A stretch of 64,000 bases of DNA from an uncultured Bacteroidia bacterium (GTDB lineage Bacteria > Bacteroidota > Bacteroidia > Bacteroidales > F082), in NCBI GenBank assembly GCA_902770835.1, contig CACXUM010000004.1, positions 1 through 64,000 on the forward strand, read 5' to 3'. This document shows positions 42,420 through 50,670 of the stretch, in pieces. The translations under genes and the position numbers were made by a program. Positions within the stretch are counted from its first letter, which is position 1. Each line of letters begins with the position of its first letter. The notes below the pieces were generated by a model. The model was given only the letters and a program-made list of their open reading frames with translations. It was not told the DNA's origin and searched no databases.

Positions 42420-45059
42420 ATGCGATATAGATTTTTACCCATAATGCTGTTTTTTGTGGCTCTTTTGGGCTTCGGGAGTAGCACTTTTGCCCAAATCCAA
42501 ATTGGCGACGACCTCTCGGAAATCGACTATGCCCGACCGCAGAAGTACGAAATCGGCGGCATCGTTGTGGAGGGCGCGAAGTACGTTGATGCTTCCATGC
42601 TTAGTTTGATTGCCAACTTGAGAGTGGGCGAGACTATCTCCATTCCGGGCGACGAGATTTCATCGGGCATCAAGAAGATTTGGGAGCAGGGCTTGTTTGA
42701 GGATGTGGCCATCAATGCCACTGACTTTGTGGGAAATAAGGTGTTTCTGCAAATCGCCATCAAGGAAAAACCGCGTGTGTCGAAGTTCTCTTTCAAGGGT
42801 ATCAAGAAAAGCGAGGCCGACGACATTCGCAACAAAATCAACCTTTCGCGAGGTGACATTGCCACCGACCACCTTTTGACCAAGACCACCCGAATCATCG
42901 AGGATTTCTATTACGACAAGGGCTATCTCAATGTGGACATCGACATTGAACAAAAGGCCGACACCGCCCGCGAGAACTATGTCGACATGGTCATCAACAT
43001 CGACAAGGGAAAGAAAGTGAAGATTGGGAAAATCAATGTGAATGGCAACGAGAACTTTACGGATGGATTGGTGCTTTCGTCAATGAAGGAAACCAAGGAA
43101 CGCGGCCATTTCGATCCGCTTGACCCCATCGGTCCGCTGATTGTGAACACCGTTGCCGATTTGGTCACTTTGCATCCTATGCGGGCCATCAATGGCATCG
43201 AGGAATATTTCTACGACAATTACCGTCCGCGTATCTTCAAGGCCTCGAAATATTTGGAAAAGAACTTTGAGGACGACAAGAAACTCATCATTGCGAAATA
43301 CAACGCCAAAGGTTACCGCGATGCGCGTATCGTGCGCGATTCGGTCTATCGCATGGACGACGGAAACCTCGGCATCGACCTCTTCGTTGACGAAGGCAAC
43401 AAATACCACTATCGCAGCATCAAATGGACGGGCAACACGAAATACAGCGCCGAAACCCTCAATTCCATCCTTGGCATCAAGCCGGGCGATGTATATAATA
43501 AGGAGTTGCTCGACAAGAACCTGAACTACAGCGAGACCAATCTGGACATCAGTTCGCTATATATGGACGATGGCTATCTTTTCTTCCGCGTCGACCCCGT
43601 TGAGGTGTCGGTTGAGAACGATTCCATCGACCTCGAAATCCGCCTCAACGAGGGCAAGCAGGCACGCATCAGCAATGTGACGCTGGCTGGCAACACCAAG
43701 ACCTACGACCATGTTGTGCTGCGCGAACTCTACACACGTCCCGGGCAGTTGTACAGCCGCAGCGATGTGGTGCGCTCCGTCCGCGAATTGGCTACGCTGG
43801 GTTTCTTCAACCAAGAGAACATCAACCCCAACATACAGCCCAACTTCTCCGACAACACCGTCGACATTGATTACACGGTTGAGGAGGCTGCCGCCGACCA
43901 AATCCGTTTCTCGGCCGGTTATGCTGCTAAAATGTTGATGCTTGAAGCAGGGTTACAGTTTTCCAATTTCTCCATGCGCAACCTTTTCAACAAGAAGGCA
44001 TGGCGACCTATTCCCGTTGGCGACGGACAGAAACTCGGCCTGAGCGTGAGCACTCTTGGAACGCAATACATCACTTATAGCATTTCGTTCACCGAACCGT
44101 GGCTCGGTGGCCGCAGGCCCAATGCGTTCAGTGTCTCGTTCTACCAATCGTTTTATGCCAAGGCAGTGGAAAAGACTTCCGAAAACTACGGCTATTTCAA
44201 CATGACGGGCGGCACCATCGGTTTGGGTCGTCGCTTGACTTGGCCTGACGACTATTTTTCCGTATATCATGGCCTCAACGTGAAGCGTTACAATTTGAAC
44301 AACTACCAGACATCCTTCCTGAACGTTGGCGACGGCAAGTACAACCTCATCAGTTATAGTTTCGTACTTTCGCGCAACTCCGTGAGCCAGCCCATCTATC
44401 CGCGCAACGGTTCCGAGTTCCAATTTGGCCTCGAAATCACGCCACCCTATTCGCTGTTGACTAATATGAACTACACTGACCTCCCCGATAACGAGAAGTA
44501 CAAGTGGATTGAGATGCATAGATGGACTTTCAAGGCAGCGTGGTTCACCGAACTCTATGACAAACTCGTGCTTATGACCCGAGTTCGTTTCGGCTATTTG
44601 GGCCATTTCAACAGTCAAATCGGTCCCACGCCGTTCCACCGTTTCTTCCTTGGTGGCGATGGTTTGTCTAACTATTCCGTCGACAGTCGCGAATTGGTCG
44701 GTATGCGTGGCTATGCCAACAACTCACTCACGCCGGGCTTCTACAACAGTTCCAACTCGGGCGGAAACGGCGGCGACATGTTGACGAAATACACGCTTGA
44801 GTTGCGCTATCCGCTCTCGCTCAATCCGCAGGCCACCATCTATGCTCTCACCTTCCTTGAGGCTGGTAACTGCTGGCTTGGGTTCAAGGATTTCAATCCT
44901 TTCGATGTGAAACGCTCGGCAGGTGTGGGTGTGCGCATCTATCTGCCCATGTTCGGCTTGCTCGGCCTCGATTGGGGTTATGGCTTCGACGAAGTGTATG
45001 GCCTTTCGGGCAGCAATGGCAGCCAGTTCCATTTCTCCATTGGAGGATCGATTGATTAG
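42420..45059 (+). CDS. bamA: Outer membrane protein assembly factor BamA
   Basis: This 879-residue Omp85 protein inserts outer-membrane proteins. A signal ending SSTFAQ is followed by POTRA repeats (starting IGGIVVEGAKYVDASML) through about residue 470. The C-terminal barrel carries the family WPDDYFSVYHGL and the lid VRGY-like VGMRGYANNS motif near 765, ending FHFSIGGSID. The ATG at 42420 gives the signal peptide. Two OmpH/Skp genes follow, as is usual. Confidence 0.95.
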   Translation: MRYRFLPIMLFFVALLGFGSSTFAQIQIGDDLSEIDYARPQKYEIGGIVVEGAKYVDASMLSLIANLRVGETISIPGDEISSGIKKIWEQGLFEDVAINATDFVGNKVFLQIAIKEKPRVSKFSFKGIKKSEADDIRNKINLSRGDIATDHLLTKTTRIIEDFYYDKGYLNVDIDIEQKADTARENYVDMVINIDKGKKVKIGKINVNGNENFTDGLVLSSMKETKERGHFDPLDPIGPLIVNTVADLVTLHPMRAINGIEEYFYDNYRPRIFKASKYLEKNFEDDKKLIIAKYNAKGYRDARIVRDSVYRMDDGNLGIDLFVDEGNKYHYRSIKWTGNTKYSAETLNSILGIKPGDVYNKELLDKNLNYSETNLDISSLYMDDGYLFFRVDPVEVSVENDSIDLEIRLNEGKQARISNVTLAGNTKTYDHVVLRELYTRPGQLYSRSDVVRSVRELATLGFFNQENINPNIQPNFSDNTVDIDYTVEEAAADQIRFSAGYAAKMLMLEAGLQFSNFSMRNLFNKKAWRPIPVGDGQKLGLSVSTLGTQYITYSISFTEPWLGGRRPNAFSVSFYQSFYAKAVEKTSENYGYFNMTGGTIGLGRRLTWPDDYFSVYHGLNVKRYNLNNYQTSFLNVGDGKYNLISYSFVLSRNSVSQPIYPRNGSEFQFGLEITPPYSLLTNMNYTDLPDNEKYKWIEMHRWTFKAAWFTELYDKLVLMTRVRFGYLGHFNSQIGPTPFHRFFLGGDGLSNYSVDSRELVGMRGYANNSLTPGFYNSSNSGGNGGDMLTKYTLELRYPLSLNPQATIYALTFLEAGNCWLGFKDFNPFDVKRSAGVGVRIYLPMFGLLGLDWGYGFDEVYGLSGSNGSQFHFSIGGSID

Positions 45060-45093
45060 GTAGGAAGTAGGAGGTAGGAAGTAGAAATTAGTC

Positions 45094-45140
45094 CCGTAGG
45101 GACGACAGAAAAATAGGCAGGCGGTGTAAACCCCTGCAAC
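45094..45140. repeat. CCCGTAGGGACGACAG dispersed repeat, copy 1
   Basis: CCCGTAGGGACGACAG, then ATAGGCAGGCGGTGT and AACCCCTGC. A diverged copy is at 60764-60810. Upstream bases (45058-45090) hold short TAGGAAGTAGGAGG repeats. No gene is present in the 154-base gap. Confidence 0.6.
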
Positions 45141-45213
45141 TTAAAATAATGGAATGATTGTTTTTTTGGAACGATTATTGATAAAGAAAAACAGAACAAT
45201 AATATCAGATAAA

Positions 45214-45861
45214 ATGAAAGCATTTAAAACCTTGGTTTTGACCGCCGCGATGGTTTGTGGCGGCATTTTGACCGCCAATGCGCAGATTGTTGGCGGCGGA
45301 CAGAAAATCGTGTATGTCGATTCGGAGTACATCATGGAAAACATCCCGGAATACGGCGACGCGCAGGAAGAACTCAACGCACTCTCCACGAAATGGCAAA
45401 AGGAAGTGAAGGCCGTTTACGACAAGGTGTCGGAGATGTACAGCAAGTACCAGACCGAAATGCTCCTCCTTTCCGAAGACCAAAAACGCGCCCGCGAGCA
45501 GGCTATCGTCGATAAGGAGCAGGAAGCCAAGAACTTGCAGATGCAATACTTCGGCTCGGAAGGCCAGCTCTACCAGAAGCGCACTGAACTGATTCAGCCC
45601 ATCCAAGAGAAGGTTTACACTGCTATGAAAGAAGTGGCTCAAACCAAAAACTACGCTTTTGTCCTCGACTTAGCCTCGGGCACTTCGGTGCTTTACGCCT
45701 CCGATAAGAACGACATCAGCGACGACGTGCTCGACCAACTCGGCAATGTGATGCAGACCGTGCGTCGCGAAGACCGTCGCAAGGCTGCCGCTACTACGGG
45801 AAGCAATGCAGGCAGTCCGGTGGGTGGAACCAAAGGTGGTGCTGTATCGCCAAAGAAATAA
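45214..45861 (+). CDS. OmpH/Skp family periplasmic chaperone (1)
   Basis: This 215-residue protein has a signal ending ILTANAQ and the OmpH pattern: KIVYVDSEYIMENIPEY, a long coiled coil (residues ~55-145), then YTAMKEVAQTKNYAFVLDLASGTSVLYAS. It escorts unfolded outer-membrane proteins to BamA. The C-terminus has a low-complexity GSNAGSPVGGTKGG tail. The ATG at 45214 gives the signal peptide. Confidence 0.92.
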   Translation: MKAFKTLVLTAAMVCGGILTANAQIVGGGQKIVYVDSEYIMENIPEYGDAQEELNALSTKWQKEVKAVYDKVSEMYSKYQTEMLLLSEDQKRAREQAIVDKEQEAKNLQMQYFGSEGQLYQKRTELIQPIQEKVYTAMKEVAQTKNYAFVLDLASGTSVLYASDKNDISDDVLDQLGNVMQTVRREDRRKAAATTGSNAGSPVGGTKGGAVSPKK

Positions 45862-45894
45862 TGGATAATTGGGCGGTTGAACGCGAAAAATTCC

Positions 45895-45902
45895 TATCTT
45901 TG
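45895..45902 (+). promoter_or_regulatory. Promoter -7 element (TATCTTTG) for the second OmpH gene
   Basis: TATCTTTG followed by CCGC, 49 bases before the ATG at 45952. Confidence 0.6.
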
Positions 45903-45951
45903 CCGCTCAAATGTCAAGTAAAATAGGGTTAATTTATTAAAAATCAATAAA

Positions 45952-46467
45952 ATGAAAAGAGTATTCAAAGTATTGTTTTTGGGTGTGGCACTCTTTGTGA
46001 TGAGTGGAGTGGCCAATGCTCAAGTAAAGATTGCGCACGTCAACACGGCTGAAATCCTCGATGCTATGCCTGACAAGGCTAAGGCCGAGAAGGATTTGGA
46101 GAAGTATTATGGTGAACTTCAGAGCCAATTAGAGACGATGGCCAAGGAGTATCAGACCAAGATGCAAGACTACGAGGCCAACCAAGCCACCATGTCGAAC
46201 TTGGTGAAGCAGTCGAAAGAAAAGGAAATCATCGACTTGCAGACCCGCATCCAGACCTTCCAGGCCAATGCCGAGAACGAGTTCGAGTCGAAACGTGCCG
46301 AATTGCTGAAGCCCATCCTCGACAAGATTCAAACCGCCATCAACAATGTGGGCAAGGAAAAGGGTTACACATACGTCCTTGATTTGGCCACGGGTGCCGC
46401 CGTCTTTGTTGGCGACGATGCCATTAACGCCACCAACGATGTGAAAGCCAAATTGGGCATCAAGTAA
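45952..46467 (+). CDS. OmpH/Skp family periplasmic chaperone (2)
   Basis: This 171-residue paralog of the preceding gene has a signal ending SGVANAQ, KIAHVNTAEILDAMPD, a coiled-coil section and a terminal KGYTYVLDLATGAAVFVG. It has its own promoter and a strong terminator, so it can be expressed apart from bamA. Confidence 0.93.
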   Translation: MKRVFKVLFLGVALFVMSGVANAQVKIAHVNTAEILDAMPDKAKAEKDLEKYYGELQSQLETMAKEYQTKMQDYEANQATMSNLVKQSKEKEIIDLQTRIQTFQANAENEFESKRAELLKPILDKIQTAINNVGKEKGYTYVLDLATGAAVFVGDDAINATNDVKAKLGIK

Positions 46468-46508
46468 AAAGAGTGGAATTTGTATCAAGGATAGCGCAAA
46501 ATGCGCAG

Positions 46509-46541
46509 AGCAGCCGACCTCTTTCGGGGTCGGCTGCTTAT
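46509..46541 (+). terminator. Intrinsic terminator after the second OmpH gene
   Basis: AGCAGCCGACC (46509-46519) pairs with GGTCGGCTGCT (46528-46538), followed by TATTTG. Confidence 0.85.
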
Positions 46542-46590
46542 TTGTGTAGAAATGTTTAAAGTTTGGATTGTCGTTGGTTGCTTTTTGTTG

Positions 46591-47658
46591 TCAATTGATG
46601 CTCTCGCGCTTGACTTTGGCGAATCGTAGTAACTTCAAGATTCCCAATGGCTTGTGGTCGTCTTTCTTGGCCAAGTTGAGGTAAATCCCGAACTTTTTCG
46701 CAATCGGGATTTTGAAGGTTTCTACGAACTCGATAAGCGTTCCGTCAGGGTCTTCGACGTAGGTGAAATGGCCGTTGGCATCGCCCATGCCGAAGTCGGC
46801 GCCGCTGTCGCACACGAAAGGATGTCCCATCGCCTCGGCTTGCGCTTTCACCGCATCCATATTGCGCACGTCGAAGCAGAGGTGGATAAAACCTGGGTCG
46901 CCCCAAAAGCGGTTTTCGTAGAGTTTCTTGCCAGGTCCATCAACGGCTTGAATCAGTTCGAGATGCGAGGTGCCCATGATCTTGCACAACGGCCCTTCGA
47001 TGGGTTTGGAGCGTTCGAGGACGACGCGGCGCAACTTCTTTTCACCTCCGGGCAGACTTTCAAAATCATCGAAAACGTCCGTTTGGTCAAAGACAATTTT
47101 GTCGTAATCAAGAAGTTGCGTGTAGAAGGGAAGCGACTTGTCCATATCGCTCACGCCGATGATGACGCCATTAGCACCGCCGGTCGGTAAGTCCTCATCG
47201 ACGAAGACATAATTGTCCTGCTCGATTTGGAAGAGGTTGCCGTAAGGGTCTTTCATCAAGAAATGCCACTGTCCCCAAGGGGAAACGGTGAGTTTGCTGA
47301 TGATGTCCGCTCCGTTATTAATAAAGGTGCTGTAGGCCTCGTCAATGTCGGGGCATTTTACTTTGGCGATGAGGATGCCCAAATCGCCGAGTTTGACGGG
47401 CTCTTTCAGGTAGTTGAGTGGGCGACCTTTGGGTTGCCAAATCTCGAAGCCGCCGCCGCCACGGATGTTGACCGCGATGCCCGATCGGCGCGGTTGGGGC
47501 TTGCCTCCCGTGTAGGGCAACATTCGTTCTGCAACGCCCTCGTCGTCAACGATTTTGATTTCGAAGCCGAAGTTGTCGTAGTACCATTTCCAGGCCTCGA
47601 CGAAGTCGTTCACGCCGATGCCCACTTGCTGTATGCCGCAGATAACTTTTGATTTCAT
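46591..47658 (-). CDS. VOC family protein with two glyoxalase-like domains
   Basis: This 355-residue protein has two VOC modules. The first begins QQVGIGVNDFVEAWKWYYDNFGF (residues ~10-32) and the second VIIGVSDMDKSLPFYTQLL (~166-184). A late metal-type HFTYVEDPDGTLIEFVET closes domain 2. VOC enzymes bind a metal and act as isomerases, dioxygenases or lyases; the substrate is not evident. The gene starts inside the stop of the SDR gene (4-base overlap), so they are one operon. It may act on the SDR product. Confidence 0.85.
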   Translation of the reverse strand: MKSKVICGIQQVGIGVNDFVEAWKWYYDNFGFEIKIVDDEGVAERMLPYTGGKPQPRRSGIAVNIRGGGGFEIWQPKGRPLNYLKEPVKLGDLGILIAKVKCPDIDEAYSTFINNGADIISKLTVSPWGQWHFLMKDPYGNLFQIEQDNYVFVDEDLPTGGANGVIIGVSDMDKSLPFYTQLLDYDKIVFDQTDVFDDFESLPGGEKKLRRVVLERSKPIEGPLCKIMGTSHLELIQAVDGPGKKLYENRFWGDPGFIHLCFDVRNMDAVKAQAEAMGHPFVCDSGADFGMGDANGHFTYVEDPDGTLIEFVETFKIPIAKKFGIYLNLAKKDDHKPLGILKLLRFAKVKRESIN

Positions 47659-48446
47659 GTCGCTGATATTTTTCTCGATAGTTTATAATACAAAGGTAAG
47701 CAATATTTGTGGATATGCGCCATCAAAAGTTCGGTACGACCGATTAACTTCCTGTGTTTCTGTCGCTTGATGGCGCGGACGGCGATTTTGCCGCATTTGT
47801 CCACATCGAGGCCGTTGGCTTGTCCGGCATCCATTTTGGCGTGGGCGGTGCCGTCGCCGTGGAGCGCGCTCTTGCTGATTTGCGTGTTGATGCGTCCCGG
47901 GATGAGGAAAGTCACGCCGATGTTGTCATATTCCAATTCCAAGGATTCATAAAACCCGAACAAGGCATGTTTGGCCGCGCAATAAGCCGAGCGCAACGGG
48001 AAGCCGAAAAGCCCTGATAGGGAAGTGGTTACACTGAACTGGACGTGTTCCTTCGCTAAAATCATCTCCTTGAACTTCTTGACGAGATACACCCCGCTGA
48101 GGAAGTCGATTTTCAGGATTTTTTCGTCCACGCTGATGTCGGTGTCCAAAGCCTTTTCGCGTTGCGAGATGCCCGCGTTGAGCACGAAAATGTCGATGCT
48201 TAATCCATTGGAAACCACGAAGTCATAAAGTCGGTCAATGGAGGCGTAGTCGTCCAATTGTGTTTCGGTGGCGTAGGCTTTCACGCCGTATTTTTCGCAC
48301 TCGGCTTTGGCGGCTTCCAAGTCGCTGATGCCCAGTCCAGTTAGGACGAGGTTGCAGCCCTCTTGCGCCAAGTGGAGTGCGATGCTGCGTCCGATGCCGG
48401 TGCCGCCGCCGGTGATGAGTGCCATTTTGTTTTTGAGGTTTAGCAT
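47655..48446 (-). CDS. Short-chain dehydrogenase/reductase
   Basis: This 263-residue SDR has the cofactor motif TGGGTGIG (12-19), NAG at 90-92 and the catalytic Ser142, Tyr155 and Lys159 (YCAAK). The C-terminus ends with a hydrophobic/basic tail (HIHKYCLPLYYKLSRKIS) that suggests membrane association, as in 3-ketosphinganine-type reductases. The ATG at 48446 is preferred over the TTG at 48461. It is divergent from the alpha-oxoamine synthase gene, a neighbour that would produce a 3-keto lipid for such a reductase. Confidence 0.88.
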   Translation of the reverse strand: MLNLKNKMALITGGGTGIGRSIALHLAQEGCNLVLTGLGISDLEAAKAECEKYGVKAYATETQLDDYASIDRLYDFVVSNGLSIDIFVLNAGISQREKALDTDISVDEKILKIDFLSGVYLVKKFKEMILAKEHVQFSVTTSLSGLFGFPLRSAYCAAKHALFGFYESLELEYDNIGVTFLIPGRINTQISKSALHGDGTAHAKMDAGQANGLDVDKCGKIAVRAIKRQKHRKLIGRTELLMAHIHKYCLPLYYKLSRKISAT

Positions 48447-48465
48447 ATTCAATAATTTCAACCTG

Positions 48466-48473
48466 CAAAATTA
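48466..48473 (-). promoter_or_regulatory. Promoter -7 element (TAATTTTG) for the SDR-VOC operon
   Basis: Minus-strand TAATTTTG followed by CAGGT, 19 bases before the SDR ATG. Confidence 0.6.
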
Positions 48474-48512
48474 AAAATAATTCCTTGATGTTAGGATAAT
48501 CAATATATTTAC

Positions 48513-48520
48513 TAATTTTG
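48513..48520 (+). promoter_or_regulatory. Promoter -7 element (TAATTTTG) for the alpha-oxoamine synthase
   Basis: TAATTTTG 91 bases before the ATG at 48612. The leader includes TGTCACGGTGTGACA (48538-48552), a palindrome, and AATCTTAAAT spacer repeats. Confidence 0.55.
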
Positions 48521-48611
48521 TGGCTCAATAATCGGGTGTCACGGTGTGACAACCCTACAGAAAAAATTTTGAATCTTAAATCTTTGAATTTTAACTCTTA
48601 AATCAAGGAAA

Positions 48612-49874
48612 ATGGACATTTTCGAAAGAATATCAAAGGATTCCGGTGGCCCGATTGGGCAGTATCGCGAACGCGCAGACGGCTATTTCGCATTTCCGCG
48701 CTTGGAAGGCGAGATGGGGCCGCGCATGACCTTCAACGGCAGGGAAGTGCTCTGCTGGAGCTTGAACAACTATTTGGGCTTGGCCAACCATCCCGAAATT
48801 CGCCGCGTGGATGCTGAAGCCGCTGCCAAATACGGCCTCGCCGCACCCATGGGCGCGCGTATGATGACGGGTCATACCCGTATGCACGAGCATTTCGAGA
48901 AGGAACTGGCTGATTTCGAGAAGAAAGAAGCTGCCTATCTCTTTAATTTTGGCTATCAGGGTATTGTGTCAACCATCGACACTTTGGTCAATCCTCACGA
49001 CGTGATTGTTTACGACAACGAGGCCCACGCCTGCCTGCTCGACGGCATCCGTCTTCACATCGGCAACAAGTACAAATACCGCCACAACAACATGGAAGAT
49101 CTTGAGAAGAAACTGAAGGTCGCCACGGAAGTGGTGGCCAAGACGGGAGGCGGCATCCTCGTTATCACCGAGGGCGTTTACGGCATGACGGGCGCGCTTG
49201 GCGACCTTGCCGGCATCGTGGCGCTGAAGAAGAAATACAGCTTCCGCATCCTCATCGACGACGCCCACGGCTTCGGCGTGATGGGTCCCAACGGACGCGG
49301 CACGTCGGAGCATTTCGGCGTGATGGACGACATCGACATTTACATTGGGGCATACGCCAAGGCTATGGCCATCATTGGCGGCTTTGTGGCTGGTCCGAAG
49401 TATGTGATTGAGTTTTTGCGTTATAATATGCGTTCCCAAATGTACGCCAAGAGTCTGCCTTTGGCCATTGTGGAAGGGTGCGAGAAGCGTTTGGAAATCA
49501 TTCGCAGTGCCGAAGGTGATGCATTGCGTGCCCAACTGTGGAAGGTGACTCGCGCCTTGCAGCAGGGCTTCCGCGACTTGGGCTTCGACATCGGTCCCGC
49601 CGAGGCTTGCGTCACACCGGTTCACGTGCAGGGTGACGTGGTTCAGGCCACCAACATCGCTATGGACTTGCGCGAAAACTATAGGATTTTCTGCTCGGTC
49701 ATCACTTATCCGGTCATTCCCAAGGGCATGATTATCTTCCGTATCATCCCGACTGCAGCCCACACGATGGACGATGTGAACTACACGCTCAATGCCTTCA
49801 AGGAAGTGCGCGAGAAACTTGGTCGTGGGTTTTACGACGGTGACGGTCAGATTCCGAATATGAGGATTGAGTAA
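48612..49874 (+). CDS. Alpha-oxoamine synthase (serine palmitoyltransferase / cysteate acyltransferase-like)
   Basis: This 420-residue PLP enzyme of the KBL/AONS/SPT group has NNYLGLANHPEI near 56, PMGARMMTGHT near 80, the stacking/active DDAHGFGVMG with His219 and the likely PLP lysine K250 in GAYAKAM. It condenses an acyl thioester with an amino acid. The N-terminus (DIFERISKDSGGPIGQYRERADGYFAFPRLEGE, in parts) resembles the Flavobacterium/Chryseobacterium enzymes for sphingoid or sulfonolipid (capnine) base synthesis rather than the Bacteroides thetaiotaomicron SPT as I recall it. Substrate (serine or cysteate) is not decidable from sequence alone. A divergent SDR could carry out the next reduction. 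Confidence 0.85.
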   Translation: MDIFERISKDSGGPIGQYRERADGYFAFPRLEGEMGPRMTFNGREVLCWSLNNYLGLANHPEIRRVDAEAAAKYGLAAPMGARMMTGHTRMHEHFEKELADFEKKEAAYLFNFGYQGIVSTIDTLVNPHDVIVYDNEAHACLLDGIRLHIGNKYKYRHNNMEDLEKKLKVATEVVAKTGGGILVITEGVYGMTGALGDLAGIVALKKKYSFRILIDDAHGFGVMGPNGRGTSEHFGVMDDIDIYIGAYAKAMAIIGGFVAGPKYVIEFLRYNMRSQMYAKSLPLAIVEGCEKRLEIIRSAEGDALRAQLWKVTRALQQGFRDLGFDIGPAEACVTPVHVQGDVVQATNIAMDLRENYRIFCSVITYPVIPKGMIIFRIIPTAAHTMDDVNYTLNAFKEVREKLGRGFYDGDGQIPNMRIE

Positions 49875-49895
49875 GCGTTTTTCAAAACCGATTAG

Positions 49896-49929
49896 AAAGG
49901 GCTTTCCATCAGGGAGGCCTTTTCTTTTT
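49896..49929 (+). terminator. Probable intrinsic terminator after the alpha-oxoamine synthase
   Basis: AAAGGGCTTTCC and GGGAGGCCTTT pair imperfectly (49896-49923), followed by TCTTTTT. It lies directly before the 33-bp array. Confidence 0.6.
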
Positions 49930-49930
49930 A

Positions 49931-50595
49931 TTCCCCAAGAAAAGTGTGGTAATTTGCCGAATATTCCCCAAAAAAAGTGTAGTAAATTGCTGAATATTCC
50001 CCGAGAAAAATGTCGTAAATTGCCGAATATTCCCCAATAAAAGTGTAGTAAATTGCTGAATATTCCCCGAGAAAAATGTCGTAAATTGCCGAATATTCCC
50101 CAATAAAAGTGTGGTAAGTTGTCGAATATTCCCAAATAAAAATGTAGTGATTTGCAGAATATTCCCAAATAAAAATGTAGTGATTTGTCGAATATTCCCA
50201 AATAAAAATGTAGTGATTTGCCGAATATTCCCCAAGAAAAGTGTAGTGACTTGCCGAATATTCCCCAAGAAAAGTGTGGTAAGTTGTCGAATATTCCCAA
50301 ATAAAAATGTAGTGATTTGCAGAATATTCCCCAAGAAAAGTGTAGTGACTTGCCGAATATTCCCCAAGAAAAGTGTAGTAATTTGTCGAATATTTCCCAA
50401 GAAAAGTGTAGTAAGTTTCCAAATATTCCCCAAGAAAAGTGTAGTAATTTGTCGAATATTCCCAAAGAAAAGTGTAGTGATTTGCTGAATATTCCCCAAT
50501 AAAAATGTAGTAATTAGCTGAATATTCCCCAATAAAAGTGTGGTAATTTGCGGAATATTCCCCAAGAAAAGTGTATAGATTTTCCAAATATTCCC
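49931..50595. repeat. 33-bp tandem array, about 20 copies
   Basis: About 20 units of 33 bp run from 49931 to 50595 with the shared pattern GAATATTCCCnAAnAAAA followed by RTGTRGTRAYTTGYC. Variation is concentrated at a few positions. Because 33 is a multiple of 3, several frames stay open on both strands, but they are repeat artefacts. The array leads straight to the promoter of the second DUF4143 ATPase gene. It fills nearly all of the 796-base gap 49875-50670. Confidence 0.95.
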
Positions 50596-50606
50596 AAAAA
50601 TATTTG
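50585..50606. promoter_or_regulatory. Palindrome CAAATATT-N6-AATATTTG upstream of the second DUF4143 promoter
   Basis: CAAATATT (50585-50592) and AATATTTG (50599-50606) form an inverted repeat at the promoter end of the array, where the last unit degenerates. It is a candidate operator. Confidence 0.45.
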
Positions 50607-50637
50607 TTCAAATCTGTTGTATGTGTCTAAAATTTAG

Positions 50638-50645
50638 TATTTTTG
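50638..50645 (+). promoter_or_regulatory. Promoter -7 element (TATTTTTG) for the second DUF4143 ATPase
   Basis: TATTTTTG followed by CATCG, 25 bases before the ATG at 50671. Confidence 0.65.
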
Positions 50646-50670
50646 CATCGAAATTCAAAATCAATGGAAA

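Noticed and set aside
48969..50465. Long repeat-rich open frame on the minus strand (498 codons, 11-residue units)
   Set aside because: It is produced by the 33-bp array, in which several frames on both strands remain open because the period is a multiple of 3. It also runs back over the alpha-oxoamine synthase gene. No ribosome site or signal supports it.
49931..50595. CRISPR array
   Set aside because: The units are contiguous 33-bp repeats without unique spacers of 30-40 bp, and no cas gene is in the window.
49909..50611. Other open frames inside the array (218, 227 and 125 codons)
   Set aside because: All are translations of the same repeat in other frames or strands, with mutually exclusive reading. 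Codon use is that of the repeat only.
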